From Thermoanaerobaculales bacterium (GTDB lineage Bacteria > Acidobacteriota > Thermoanaerobaculia > Thermoanaerobaculales > Sulfomarinibacteraceae), in NCBI GenBank assembly GCA_029932545.1, contig JAOZPW010000047.1, positions 1-16,951 of the forward strand: a stretch of 16,951 bases of DNA, given 5' to 3'. The notes under the pieces are model-generated. The model was not told the DNA's origin and made no database searches. It worked only from the letters and a program-made list of their open reading frames with translations. The first letter of the stretch is position 1. Each line of letters starts with the position of its first letter. Shown here piece after piece: positions 1 to 7,644 of this stretch. The translations under genes were made by a program, and so were the position numbers.

Positions 1-139
1 ACTGTTCGAAGCCCAACGATCCCCTGGCTCACTCAAAAGTTACTACCGGACACGTCCATTCACTGCCCTGAAATACAGGAGGTCAACTTCGAAATACCAG
101 GACCCACGAGCGCCCACTTTCAATTTTTCCTCTCCACCT

Positions 140-195
140 CTCAGAAATTTCGGCAGTGAGGAGGCCGAAGGACGACGACTGCCGGGATTTCTGAG
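140..195. repeat. Imperfect inverted repeat / large hairpin
   Basis: The left arm at 140-157 (CTCAGAAATTTCGGCAGT) and the right arm at 178-195 are reverse complements at 16 of 18 positions, separated by 20 nt. The two mismatches are adjacent in the middle of the stem. Neither strand has a U-tract after the stem, so it is not a classical intrinsic terminator. It lies about 225 nt beyond the feoB stop and could be a transcript-end stabiliser, a processed hairpin or a decayed repeat end. Confidence 0.6.
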
Positions 196-223
196 GGAGG
201 GCGGGTGGGGGGTGGAGGGTGGG
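195..223 (+). other. G-quadruplex-forming motif
   Basis: Six G-tracts of three or more lie within 29 nt. The first four (195-197, 199-201, 203-205, 207-212) are separated by single bases and read GGGAGGGCGGGTGGG, followed by tracts at 217-219 and 221-223. Single-base loops are the pattern expected of very stable quadruplexes. The G-rich strand is the plus strand, so it would form in the non-transcript strand of the feoB 3' region. It abuts the right arm of the hairpin at 140-195. Confidence 0.6.
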
Positions 224-420
224 TCGACAGCGAGGGACTCAAGGGCGCCCCCAAACCTTCCGAGCCGCTGCCCGCGTCGCGGGCCGGGCTTTGGCCGAAA
301 GGCGGAACGAGGCATGCCCGACCATCCCACAAAGGGCTCTCTTCGAGCCTCGATTCGTCTACGGCCGAAGACCGTCAGCGCCGAGCGAAGCGAGGCGCAG
401 CGGCGGTCACCGTTGCGATC

Positions 421-2337
421 TCAGACGACGGCGAAAACGAAGCGCGCCGCAACCGACAAGGCCAGAGCGACAACGACGGTCAGCCCCGAAATCCACGCCG
501 TATCCTTCCATCCCAACTCTCGCGCCATGGCAGCAATCGTGGCGGCACAGGGCACGTAGAACACCACGAACAGGGTGAAGACCACCAGCTGCTCGGTTGT
601 CAAAACCTGGTCGAGGCGGTTGGTCCCCATGGCCTGCACCAACATCACCAGAGTCAGCTCCTTGCGAAGCACTCCGAAGATCAGGGTCATGCCGACGGCC
701 GCCGGCAACCCAAGGGTCCATACAGTCAAAGGCGTCAGGGCGGCATTGAGGAAGGCCCCGGCACCGAAGTATTCCAGGAACCCGAGAACAATTGACGACA
801 CAACCAGGACCGGCCAGGCGATGACGAGGAACTCCTTCAGGCTGAGCCAGGTCTTGGCAAACATCGTATTAGCCGTGGGCAATGCCAGGTTGGGGATCTC
901 GAGGATCAGGCCCGGAGACCGCCCTTTGAGGAATCGACTCAGGACTCGACCGATGACCATGATGACCAGCAGGTTGAGAAGGTAGATACCCAGAGCCCAA
1001 AGGGGCCCAAGATATGCCGCCACCAAACCGTAAACGACGATGGTCCGTGCGGAACAGGGGATGAAAGAGGCCAGGGCTGCGGTGATTCGCCGGTCTCTCT
1101 TGGACTCAAGAATTCGCGTCGCCATGATTGCCGGTACAGTGCAGCCATAGCCGAGAATCAGCGGCAGAACGGATTTGCCATGCAAGCCGATCCTGTGCAT
1201 CAAGTTGTCCAAAATGTATGCCATCCGTGGCAGGTAGCCCGAGTCTTCCAGCACTGACAGCGCAATCAAAAACGGCAAGAGATAAGGCAAGACGATGGTC
1301 AGCCCTCCGGCAACACCGAGGAAGATCCCCGACAGCAAGGCCCCAACCAGGGTCTCCGGAGGGAAACGCCCCTCCAACACTGCCTGTATGCCGTCGAACC
1401 AACCGACCAGCGGCGCCTCAAGTAGCTGTCCGACTCCGAAAACCGTGTAGAAGACCGCCGAAAGGATCAATACCATCAGCGGACCACCGGTCCATGGATG
1501 AAGCAGCAACCGATCGACCCGCTCCCGCCATCCGACCTTGGGTCGCCCAAGTTCCCCGATCTCATCCCAGATCGTGTGGGCCATCGCGTGACGGCACCCG
1601 GACACCACCTGGTCGGCGCTCCAGCCGTGGGTCTCCTGGAGCCTTTCGACGATACTGTCAATGTCGTTTTCGACCTGGGGTGCCGACTGCCGAACCTTCT
1701 CCGTGAAATACGGATCCAACTCAAGCACTTTGGTGGCCACCAACTTCGTCGGCAAACGGCACTCAAACCCGGCATCTTCCAAGAGATCCTGGACTTGGGC
1801 GACGGCCGTTTGCACTTCCTTGTCAAAACACCCCGTTCCTGCGGCAGACCCGCCGTGGGCAGCCTGAAGGGCAGTTCGGAAGAGACCCTTGAGCCCCTGT
1901 CCCCGCCGTCCGACAGTAGGGACGACTGGAACACCCAGGCTTTTCGCCAAGGCCTCGACGTCAATCTTCATGCCATGCCGCTCGGCCTCATCCATCATGT
2001 TGAGGGCGACGACCATCGGCCGCTCCAACTGGAGCAATTGCAGGGTCAATTCCAGAGACCGTTCGAGCCTGCTGGCATCAACGACGTTGATGATCAGATC
2101 CCAATCTTCTTCCGCAACATAACGAACGGCTTCACCTGCTTCAGGCGATACCGAGGACAGGGAGTACATGCCCGGAAGATCGACAACATCGACCTCGCGC
2201 CCGTGAATCAGAGCACGGCTGAGCGTGTAGCTGACCGATGAACCTGGAAAATTGGCAGTCGCTGCGCGGTATCCAGCGATTGCGTTGAAGATCGTGCTCT
2301 TGCCCGAGTTGGGCTGGCCGGCGAGAAGAAACCTCAT
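421..2337 (-). CDS. feoB: Ferrous iron transport protein B (FeoB)
   Basis: This 638-residue protein is an Fe(II) transporter of the inner membrane with a cytosolic GTP-binding domain. The G domain shows G1 at residues 7-15 (GQPNSGKST), G3 at 53-60 (DLPGMYSL) and G4 NMMD at 113-116. The helical membrane part begins near residue 280 and carries the FeoB core signatures LEDSGYLPRMAY, HGKSVLPLILGYGCTVPAIM and IPCSAR, including the conserved GC(T/N)VP and CSAR cysteines. It is shorter than the roughly 700-770 residues of many FeoB proteins. Two places depart from the common sequence as I recall it: the switch I region is NFPGSSVSYT rather than NWPGVTVE, and CSAR is followed by TIVVYG rather than LPVY. 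The start ATG overlaps the feoA stop by 1 nt (TGATG), so translation is probably coupled. No feoC is seen. Family assignment is very secure. Confidence 0.96.
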   Translation of the reverse strand: MRFLLAGQPNSGKSTIFNAIAGYRAATANFPGSSVSYTLSRALIHGREVDVVDLPGMYSLSSVSPEAGEAVRYVAEEDWDLIINVVDASRLERSLELTLQLLQLERPMVVALNMMDEAERHGMKIDVEALAKSLGVPVVPTVGRRGQGLKGLFRTALQAAHGGSAAGTGCFDKEVQTAVAQVQDLLEDAGFECRLPTKLVATKVLELDPYFTEKVRQSAPQVENDIDSIVERLQETHGWSADQVVSGCRHAMAHTIWDEIGELGRPKVGWRERVDRLLLHPWTGGPLMVLILSAVFYTVFGVGQLLEAPLVGWFDGIQAVLEGRFPPETLVGALLSGIFLGVAGGLTIVLPYLLPFLIALSVLEDSGYLPRMAYILDNLMHRIGLHGKSVLPLILGYGCTVPAIMATRILESKRDRRITAALASFIPCSARTIVVYGLVAAYLGPLWALGIYLLNLLVIMVIGRVLSRFLKGRSPGLILEIPNLALPTANTMFAKTWLSLKEFLVIAWPVLVVSSIVLGFLEYFGAGAFLNAALTPLTVWTLGLPAAVGMTLIFGVLRKELTLVMLVQAMGTNRLDQVLTTEQLVVFTLFVVFYVPCAATIAAMARELGWKDTAWISGLTVVVALALSVAARFVFAVV

Positions 2338-2606
2338 CAGGCCTGTGAGACGCGAATCTCACGAGCAGCCGGCCGGTCGTTGATCTCTTCGACCCTGACC
2401 CGTCGCGCTACCCCCCGACCCAGGGCCAATCGGGTCCCATTGATCTGGACCAGAACCGGCCCCCGGAACGGCGCCCGCTCGACAACTTCCAGCTGGTCAC
2501 CAACGTGGATTCCCAAGGTATTGAGGTGGGCGCCAACACCCTGCCCGCCTTCAATAAAGACCACACGGCTCTTGCGCAAGACATCGACGGTATCCAGAGT
2601 AGTCAT
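2337..2606 (-). CDS. feoA: Ferrous iron transport protein A (FeoA)
   Basis: This is an 89-residue SH3-like protein, a small cytosolic partner of FeoB in Fe(II) uptake. The pattern LRKSRVVFIEGGQGVGAHLN, then LGIHVGDQLEVVERAPFRGP, then NGTRLALGRGVARRVRVEE follows the FeoA domain order. I chose the ATG at 2606 because it gives the usual FeoA length, lies 3' of a purine-rich GAGGGATGGG stretch, and the upstream codons (possible starts at 2663 and 2843) encode sequence with no FeoA character. The stop overlaps the feoB start, so the two form an operon. A weak promoter candidate and a short dyad lie just upstream. The 2663 start, which would add 19 residues, cannot be fully excluded. Confidence 0.9.
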   Translation of the reverse strand: MTTLDTVDVLRKSRVVFIEGGQGVGAHLNTLGIHVGDQLEVVERAPFRGPVLVQINGTRLALGRGVARRVRVEEINDRPAAREIRVSQA

Positions 2607-2618
2607 CAAATCCCATCC

Positions 2619-2659
2619 CTCGAATCGAGATAGTAACTCAAAAAGCTCTGAATTGCTAA
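2619..2659 (-). promoter_or_regulatory. Possible feoAB promoter with small dyad
   Basis: On the minus strand a -35-like TTAGCA (2659-2654) and a -10-like TACTAT (2635-2630) are separated by 18 nt. Both match consensus at four of six positions. The predicted start of transcription is near 2624, 18 nt before the feoA ATG. An 11-nt near-palindrome CTCGAATCGAG (2619-2629) sits at the predicted transcription start, where a repressor could act. It does not resemble the classical Fur box. The call is a pattern match only. Confidence 0.3.
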
Positions 2660-2759
2660 CCATATTTAACACAAGCTCTCGTCCCTCTCCTGCTCCCCAC
2701 TCGCCCTTCCCGGTGATCTCGGCTAGAATTCCACCGGACGCCGAGCGCGCCCTTTCTCC

Positions 2760-2765
2760 AGGAGG
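2760..2765 (+). promoter_or_regulatory. Ribosome binding site deciding the hutU start
   Basis: A perfect AGGAGG lies 7 nt before the ATG at 2773. It fixes the start against the long in-frame upstream extension, which runs antisense across feoA and has no family similarity. A TAGAAT that could serve as a -10 box lies at 2724-2729, but no acceptable -35 precedes it. Confidence 0.85.
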
Positions 2766-2772
2766 CTTCACC

Positions 2773-4758
2773 ATGCTGACCGTTGAATTGACTGAACTTC
2801 CCGAATGCAAAGATTTCGACCCGCAGTACCGTCGCGCCCCCAATCGCGGCTATCATCTGGACCGCCACGACACCCTGGTGGCGCTGAAAAACGCCCTGCG
2901 CTACGTCCCCGAAGAACACCATAAGATCGTCGCGCCGGAGTTCCTCGAAGAACTGCGCACCAGGGGCAGGATTTACGGCTACCGCTATCGGCCCGCAGGA
3001 CGCATCACCGGCCTCCCCGTCGATCAGTATCAAGGCAAGATCGTCGAGGCCCGGGCGATGCAGGTGATGATCGACAACAATTTGGACTTCGACATCACCC
3101 TCTATCCCTACGAACTGGTGACCTACGGCGAGAGCGGTCAGGTCTGCCAGAACTGGATGCAATACCTTTTGATCAAGAAGTACCTGGAAATCATGGACGA
3201 CACCCAGACCCTGGTGGTCTCCTCAGGGCATCCCGTCGGTCTCTTCCCCTCAAAACCTGAAGCACCCCGGGCGATCATCACCAACGGGCTGCTGATCGGG
3301 CAGTTCGACAACCCGGAGGACTTCCAACACCTCGCAGCACTGGGTTGCGTCAACTACGGCCAGATGACCGCCGGAGGCTGGATGTACATCGGCCCACAGG
3401 GAATCGTGCACGGCACCTACATAACCCTGCTCAACGCCGGCCGCCTCTATCTCGGCGTTCCCGAAGACGGCGACCTCAAGGGCAAGACCTTCATCACCTC
3501 CGGTCTTGGAGGCATGTCGGGCGCGCAGCCCAAGGCCTTGGAAATCTCCGGCGGCGCAGGCATCATCGCCGAGGTCGATCCTTCCAGGGTCGAAACACGC
3601 CACTCGCAGGGCTGGGTCAGCGAAAAGACCGACGATGTTGCCGAGGCCGTCCGCCTGATGCAGGACGCCGCCACCGCCGGCCGGGCGCTGTCGATCGCCT
3701 ACGAAGGCAATGTCATCGATCTTCTGGAGTACATCGACACCAACAAAATTTCGGTCGACCTGATCTCCGACCAGACCTCCTGTCACGCCCCCTACGAGGG
3801 AGGCTACACACCGGTCGGGGTATCCTTCGACGAAGGGCGCGAAATCCTGGCAGCCGACCCCAGTAAATTCCGGGGCCTGGTCGACGCCTCGCTCAAGCGA
3901 CATTTCCGCGTCCTCAAGCGCCTGACGGCCAAGGGCGCCCGGTTCTGGGATTACGGTAACGCCTTCATGAAGGCCGTCTTCGACGCTGGCGAACCGGCCA
4001 TCACCGCTGACGGAAAGGATCCCGCCCGCGGTTTCATCTGGCCGTCCTATGTCGAGGACATCATGGGGCCCCTGTGCTTCGACTTCGGCTACGGACCCTT
4101 CCGGTGGGTCTGCCTCTCGGGCAAACCCGAGGATCTGCGCAAAACCGACCACGCGGCGATGAGTTGTATCGACCCGACGCGCCGAGGCCAGGACCGTGAC
4201 AACTGGCAATGGATCCGCGACGCCGAGAAGAACAATCTCGTCGTCGGCACACAGGCCCGCATCCTCTACTCGGACGCCGAGGGCCGCACTCTGATCGCCA
4301 AGACCTTCAACAGAATGGTGCGTGACGGCGAGATCGGTCCTGTGATGATGGGCCGCGATCACCACGACACCGGCGGCACCGACTCGCCCTACCGGGAGAC
4401 CGCCAACATCTACGACGGATCCAATCAGACCGCAGACATGGCCCACCAGTGCTGGGCCGGCAACACCGCCCGAGGCATGACGATGGCGGTCTTGTCCAAC
4501 GGAGGCGGCGTCGGCGTCGGCAAGGCGATCAACGGCGGCTTCGGCCTGGTGCTCGATGGATCCGAAAAAGTCGACCGCATTCTCGACACCGCCCTGGACT
4601 GGGACGTGATGTGCGGCGTCAGCCGCCGAGCCTGGGCCCGCAACCCGAACGCCATCTCCACCATCGACCAGTGGAACGAACGAAACGAAGGCAATGGCCA
4701 CATCACCAAGCCGAGGTTAGCCGAGGAAGCCTTTCTGGAGGGGCTTGTCGGTGGGTGA
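2773..4758 (+). CDS. hutU: Urocanate hydratase (urocanase), long form
   Basis: This 661-residue enzyme adds water to urocanate to give 4-imidazolone-5-propanoate, the second step of histidine breakdown to glutamate, using tightly bound NAD+ as electrophile. Family signatures in order are YGQMTAGGWMYIG (195-207), the dinucleotide-binding loop SGLGGMSGAQPKA (243-255), DQTSCHAPYEGGYTPVG (333-349), GPLCFDFGYGPFRWV (432-446) with Cys435 near the position of the known active-site Cys, GRDHHDTGG (527-535), and NGGGVGVGKAINGGFG (576-591). Many bacterial urocanases are about 550-560 residues. This one is closer in length to the animal UROC1-type enzyme. It stands alone: no hutH, hutI, hutG or hutC is in the window, and feoAB diverges from it. 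A hairpin at 4826-4852 separates it from the convergent chorismatase-like gene. The function call is very secure. Confidence 0.96.
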   Translation: MLTVELTELPECKDFDPQYRRAPNRGYHLDRHDTLVALKNALRYVPEEHHKIVAPEFLEELRTRGRIYGYRYRPAGRITGLPVDQYQGKIVEARAMQVMIDNNLDFDITLYPYELVTYGESGQVCQNWMQYLLIKKYLEIMDDTQTLVVSSGHPVGLFPSKPEAPRAIITNGLLIGQFDNPEDFQHLAALGCVNYGQMTAGGWMYIGPQGIVHGTYITLLNAGRLYLGVPEDGDLKGKTFITSGLGGMSGAQPKALEISGGAGIIAEVDPSRVETRHSQGWVSEKTDDVAEAVRLMQDAATAGRALSIAYEGNVIDLLEYIDTNKISVDLISDQTSCHAPYEGGYTPVGVSFDEGREILAADPSKFRGLVDASLKRHFRVLKRLTAKGARFWDYGNAFMKAVFDAGEPAITADGKDPARGFIWPSYVEDIMGPLCFDFGYGPFRWVCLSGKPEDLRKTDHAAMSCIDPTRRGQDRDNWQWIRDAEKNNLVVGTQARILYSDAEGRTLIAKTFNRMVRDGEIGPVMMGRDHHDTGGTDSPYRETANIYDGSNQTADMAHQCWAGNTARGMTMAVLSNGGGVGVGKAINGGFGLVLDGSEKVDRILDTALDWDVMCGVSRRAWARNPNAISTIDQWNERNEGNGHITKPRLAEEAFLEGLVGG

Positions 4759-4825
4759 GACTTGGGGATTCTCGACTTCACCCTGACCACCGGCAGGTTT
4801 GGCAATGGCCACTTCGGACCCTCGG

Positions 4826-4852
4826 GAGCGCTTATTGCGTGGTTAAGCGCTC
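4826..4852. terminator. Hairpin between convergent genes
   Basis: A perfect 9-bp stem is formed by GAGCGCTTA (4826-4834) and TAAGCGCTC (4844-4852), with a 9-nt loop. It lies 67 nt past the hutU stop and 1 nt past the stop of the leftward chorismatase-family gene, where a bidirectional terminator would be expected. No U-tract follows on either strand, so it may act with Rho or only protect transcript ends. Confidence 0.45.
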
Positions 4853-4853
4853 G

Positions 4854-5993
4854 CTACGCCTTCCTCGAAGGAATCGCAGTGCAATCCAATTCGAAGAGCA
4901 ACTCCTCACGGCAGACATCTGCGATTGTGCACACGATGGGAAGATCCTGCAGTCCTCGATTACGAATCAACTGCTGGTATACCGACACATCCTCCGGACG
5001 CTTGATGAACGCCGTCGCCTGGCACACGTCACCCCACACCGCTCCGCCCTGACCCAACAGGGCTTCGATTGTCTCCAGGGTCTGATTTGCCTGCCGCTCG
5101 AAATCGCCGAGGTGAATGCTGACTCCGGCGTTGTCAATCGATGCAGTTCCTGACACCAACACGTAACTGCTACGACCCATGGTCAAAGCCAACCCACGGG
5201 AAAAGGCAGACCCGTACTCCGGTGCTTCGTTCTGGTAGGGGTTGGCCAGGCGCTTGATTCCAATCGACCCAGCCGACGCTTCCCGAACGGCCAAGAGATC
5301 CAGGGCGCACCAACTCCCCCGCGAATTCGCTCCCAGAATGCCGGTACTGGCCGGGATCATCGCGTTCGCGTCGTTATTGAAGAGGCCGAGATTCTCAAAT
5401 TTCTCATTCCGAACCTGGTTGAACTCATCGTACCAATCGAGGATGTCCCGAAGGTAAAACCAGGTACGGCAGACATCACCAAAACTCCAGCCCTTGCTCT
5501 CAAGAATGGCCCGGGTCACGTCGAAGACCGCACCGGTTTCCTCGCCGGGATCTCCCTGACTGCCCACCGGCACCAACCTCACCAAGTCCGATAGATAGAG
5601 ATAGCGTGCATCCCTGCCTTGAACCAGTACTCCTGCTACCTGGCCATCGCACCGGATCACCTCTGTCTGACCCAACTGTGCCGGCCGTGCCGTGATGGCA
5701 TGAACACCGGCCAGGGGCGACGAAGTACACGACCGACCCTGAACAAAGGTGGGTGGCACCTCGTCGTCAAATCCCACATCTTTCCGCACCTTCGCCCGGC
5801 TCTTCAGCAGGCGATCAGCCCATTCAAGGTCACCGTAAAGCCTTTCGTGCAACAAAACGGAGCCTGTGGCGTCGATGTGTTCCGCAATACGCCGGGTCGC
5901 CTCTTCAACCTGCCCGATCGGCGAAATTTCACTGCCCGGCGAAATCCAGGTCAAAAAATCGAGATCCCCGGGTCTATTCGATATCGTCAGCAT
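4854..5993 (-). CDS. Chorismatase (FkbO/Hyg5) family protein
   Basis: The 379-residue protein has the architecture of chorismatases: an N-terminal region and two YjgF/RidA-like units, near 130-235 (YLYLSDLV, FGDVCRTWFYLRDI, MIPASTGILGANS) and 276-373 (YVLVSGTASI, HLGDFERQANQTLETIEALL, VCREELLFELD). Chorismatases hydrolyse chorismate to pyruvate plus either a dihydroxycyclohexadiene carboxylate (FkbO type) or 3-hydroxybenzoate (Hyg5 type). The C-terminal Cys361 and Glu368 are seven residues apart, the spacing I recall for Cys327 and Glu334 of Hyg5. That hints at the 3-hydroxybenzoate type, but the alignment was made by eye. The start ATG has only a modest GGAG, 11 nt upstream. The GH172-like gene precedes it on the same strand by 127 nt, and a promoter-like sequence lies in that gap. 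No biosynthetic cluster using the product is visible. Older annotations of this family read 'pteridine-dependent dioxygenase' or 'translation initiation inhibitor'. Confidence 0.78.
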   Translation of the reverse strand: MLTISNRPGDLDFLTWISPGSEISPIGQVEEATRRIAEHIDATGSVLLHERLYGDLEWADRLLKSRAKVRKDVGFDDEVPPTFVQGRSCTSSPLAGVHAITARPAQLGQTEVIRCDGQVAGVLVQGRDARYLYLSDLVRLVPVGSQGDPGEETGAVFDVTRAILESKGWSFGDVCRTWFYLRDILDWYDEFNQVRNEKFENLGLFNNDANAMIPASTGILGANSRGSWCALDLLAVREASAGSIGIKRLANPYQNEAPEYGSAFSRGLALTMGRSSYVLVSGTASIDNAGVSIHLGDFERQANQTLETIEALLGQGGAVWGDVCQATAFIKRPEDVSVYQQLIRNRGLQDLPIVCTIADVCREELLFELDCTAIPSRKA

Positions 5994-6037
5994 TATTCGC
6001 TCTGCTCCGTTCCATTCAGTGCAGCCTCGGCACCGCC

Positions 6038-6067
6038 TCCATATTCACGGCTGGTACTTTCCGTCAA
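6038..6067 (-). promoter_or_regulatory. Possible promoter of the chorismatase-family gene
   Basis: On the minus strand TTGACG (6067-6062, five of six to -35 consensus) is followed after 18 nt by TATGGA (6043-6038, a weak -10). The predicted start of transcription is about 38 nt before the ATG at 5993. The 127-nt gap between the two minus-strand genes makes an internal promoter plausible. Confidence 0.3.
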
Positions 6068-6120
6068 ATTTCTCCCCTGATCTGGAACAACGAGAAAGCG
6101 TCCGGCACGGCAGCCTAACG

Positions 6121-7623
6121 TCAAGATCCACCAGGCGCAACCTTGAATCCGTACAACCAGGCAACTCCACGCCACCGAACGGGAACCTCACCGGTTGGAC
6201 CGCCTTCTTCCGAGAAATGCAGCGAGTGATAAAAAACCGGGCCATCCGCCGGCATCAGTCGGTAGAGACTCATTGACGGCTGCTCCGATGTGCCCCCGAT
6301 GCAGGTCATACCGTGCAAAGCCCGACGGAAGATCCCGGGCGTGACACTGTCAATCCGAAAGTAGAAACCACCACCAAAAAAATCCTCGACACCAGTCCCC
6401 CGCCATGAGGGTTGATCTTCACCATCGACCTGAAGAGTCTCGTCACCTTCGAGAAAATCCCAGCCGGCCGAAGAGGTTGAGCCGGCCGTCACGGCAAGGC
6501 CCGCCAGACGCCCCGGCCCCACCAGGTCGAGGAGAACGGCGTCCCTGCCCGATCCGGAGGCTCGCACGTCAATCGCTCGGGCGCCAAAGAGCACCGCATC
6601 GGAGGCTGGGGCACTTCCCATCCGACGAACGGCATAATCCATTTTGAGTCCCTTTGCAGAAGCAGACGACAACTCAAGCTCAAGGGCAAAGCTTGAATGA
6701 AACGGCATCGGAAAATAGCTATAGGCCTCACCCTGGTCCATACCGACAAAGAGAGACTGCATGGGGAGGCAGCCGGGTCGGCCGATGCCGAAGAACCACG
6801 GCAGCGGCAGATCCACCGTCGTTCGACCATCAAATGACAATTGAACAATGACCTCCCCGAGACGGCGATGCGGCACACGAAGGACAATCGCGGTGATTTG
6901 ATCGGGACCGTCGAATGCCACCAGTTGCTGTGCCTTCCCGGGCTTTAAAACGACGGTACCCGAGACCGTTTCCCGAGATCCGGAAAACCACGGATCTGTT
7001 CCGGGTTGAGACAGCATTCGCCGCCACCGGGAGAGGTCCTCCAAACCCGTGAAGCTGACAATGCCTTGGGGTTTATCCAGCAGCATGGCTGTGACCTGGA
7101 ACCAGATCTTGGCCTTCTCGGCATTGACCAGTGAAACTCTGCAGCCCCTCCGGAAGGGCAGCGGTATGTAGGAAACGTTACCGCCGCCTGACTGCCGACG
7201 GTCGAGGACCATCGGCGAGAGGAAGGGTGGAATCTTCCCTCCGAAGAACTCCGGAAGTGAGAGGTCGATGACCGGATCGTCGGCCCCGTCAACCCGGACC
7301 CTCAGTCGGATCTTCGGGTCGAGATCCACGCTGATGCCATCACCCTGGGTCATCCAAATCCTGGTAACGGCGCCGGGCCCTTGAGTCTCGAAGATCACAC
7401 CTTCACCGTCGACGACCCTGACAAACCGGGAATCTCCTTCGGAATGCCGGTCATAGCGCCCGCCGTCAGGCGCCACACTGGAGGACAGAACCGTCCGGGG
7501 ACCTGACCGAACGTGAGCGACGACCCCCGGGTCCTTCCAAACCTCCCACGGCTGAACCGGCGCCTCATCGGCTACCGCAGGCGAAGCCAGGACAAGGGCG
7601 ACAAGAACGAGCAGTATTTTCAC
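6121..7623 (-). CDS. Exported DUF2961 / GH172-family protein
   Basis: This 500-residue protein starts at a GTG and has a signal peptide: Lys2, a hydrophobic run, and probable cleavage after SPAVA (residue 18). It is therefore exported. DUF2961 signatures are GPGAVTRIWMT (82-92), LPEFFGG (123-129), SYFPMPF (302-308), LEGDETLQVDGE (391-402) and GTGVEDFFGGGFYF (409-422). DUF2961 includes glycoside hydrolase family 172, which acts on difructose dianhydride or furanosides. Glu392 and Glu413 are 21 residues apart, the same spacing as the two catalytic glutamates I recall in the Bifidobacterium founder enzyme (Glu270, Glu291). This suggests the catalytic pair is kept. LP-x-FFG and SYxP(L/M)PF both occur twice (121-157 and 272-308), so the N-terminal part looks internally duplicated. 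No good ribosome binding site precedes the GTG, but an in-frame stop lies 30 nt upstream and no better start exists. The substrate is unknown. Confidence 0.82.
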   Translation of the reverse strand: MKILLVLVALVLASPAVADEAPVQPWEVWKDPGVVAHVRSGPRTVLSSSVAPDGGRYDRHSEGDSRFVRVVDGEGVIFETQGPGAVTRIWMTQGDGISVDLDPKIRLRVRVDGADDPVIDLSLPEFFGGKIPPFLSPMVLDRRQSGGGNVSYIPLPFRRGCRVSLVNAEKAKIWFQVTAMLLDKPQGIVSFTGLEDLSRWRRMLSQPGTDPWFSGSRETVSGTVVLKPGKAQQLVAFDGPDQITAIVLRVPHRRLGEVIVQLSFDGRTTVDLPLPWFFGIGRPGCLPMQSLFVGMDQGEAYSYFPMPFHSSFALELELSSASAKGLKMDYAVRRMGSAPASDAVLFGARAIDVRASGSGRDAVLLDLVGPGRLAGLAVTAGSTSSAGWDFLEGDETLQVDGEDQPSWRGTGVEDFFGGGFYFRIDSVTPGIFRRALHGMTCIGGTSEQPSMSLYRLMPADGPVFYHSLHFSEEGGPTGEVPVRWRGVAWLYGFKVAPGGS

Positions 7624-7644
7624 CGAGGCGATAGTAGCCGATAC

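Larger units (their letters stand above)
1..420. other. Non-coding region downstream of feoB
   Basis: I find no convincing gene here. The open frames that cross it are rich in Arg, Pro and Gly, have no ribosome binding site and match no family I recognise. The stretch holds a long imperfect inverted repeat (140-195) next to a run of G-tracts (195-223), listed separately. It lies 3' of feoB, which reads leftward and stops at 421, so part of it may be the feoB 3' untranslated region. No U-tract terminator is visible on the minus strand. Confidence 0.6.

Noticed and set aside
43..330. Possible small gene on the minus strand downstream of feoB
   Set aside because: It has no ribosome binding site, is composed mainly of Arg, Pro, Gly and Ser, shows no family pattern, and crosses the hairpin and G-tract region.
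3250..4701. Long open frame antisense to hutU
   Set aside because: The plus strand encodes an unmistakable urocanase over the same bases. The antisense frame is a GC-rich shadow without recognisable motifs.
4691..4812. Repeated 12-mer GGCAATGGCCAC in and after the hutU 3' end (4691-4702 and 4801-4812)
   Set aside because: Two short copies without extension of the match are not enough to support a duplication or a mobile element.
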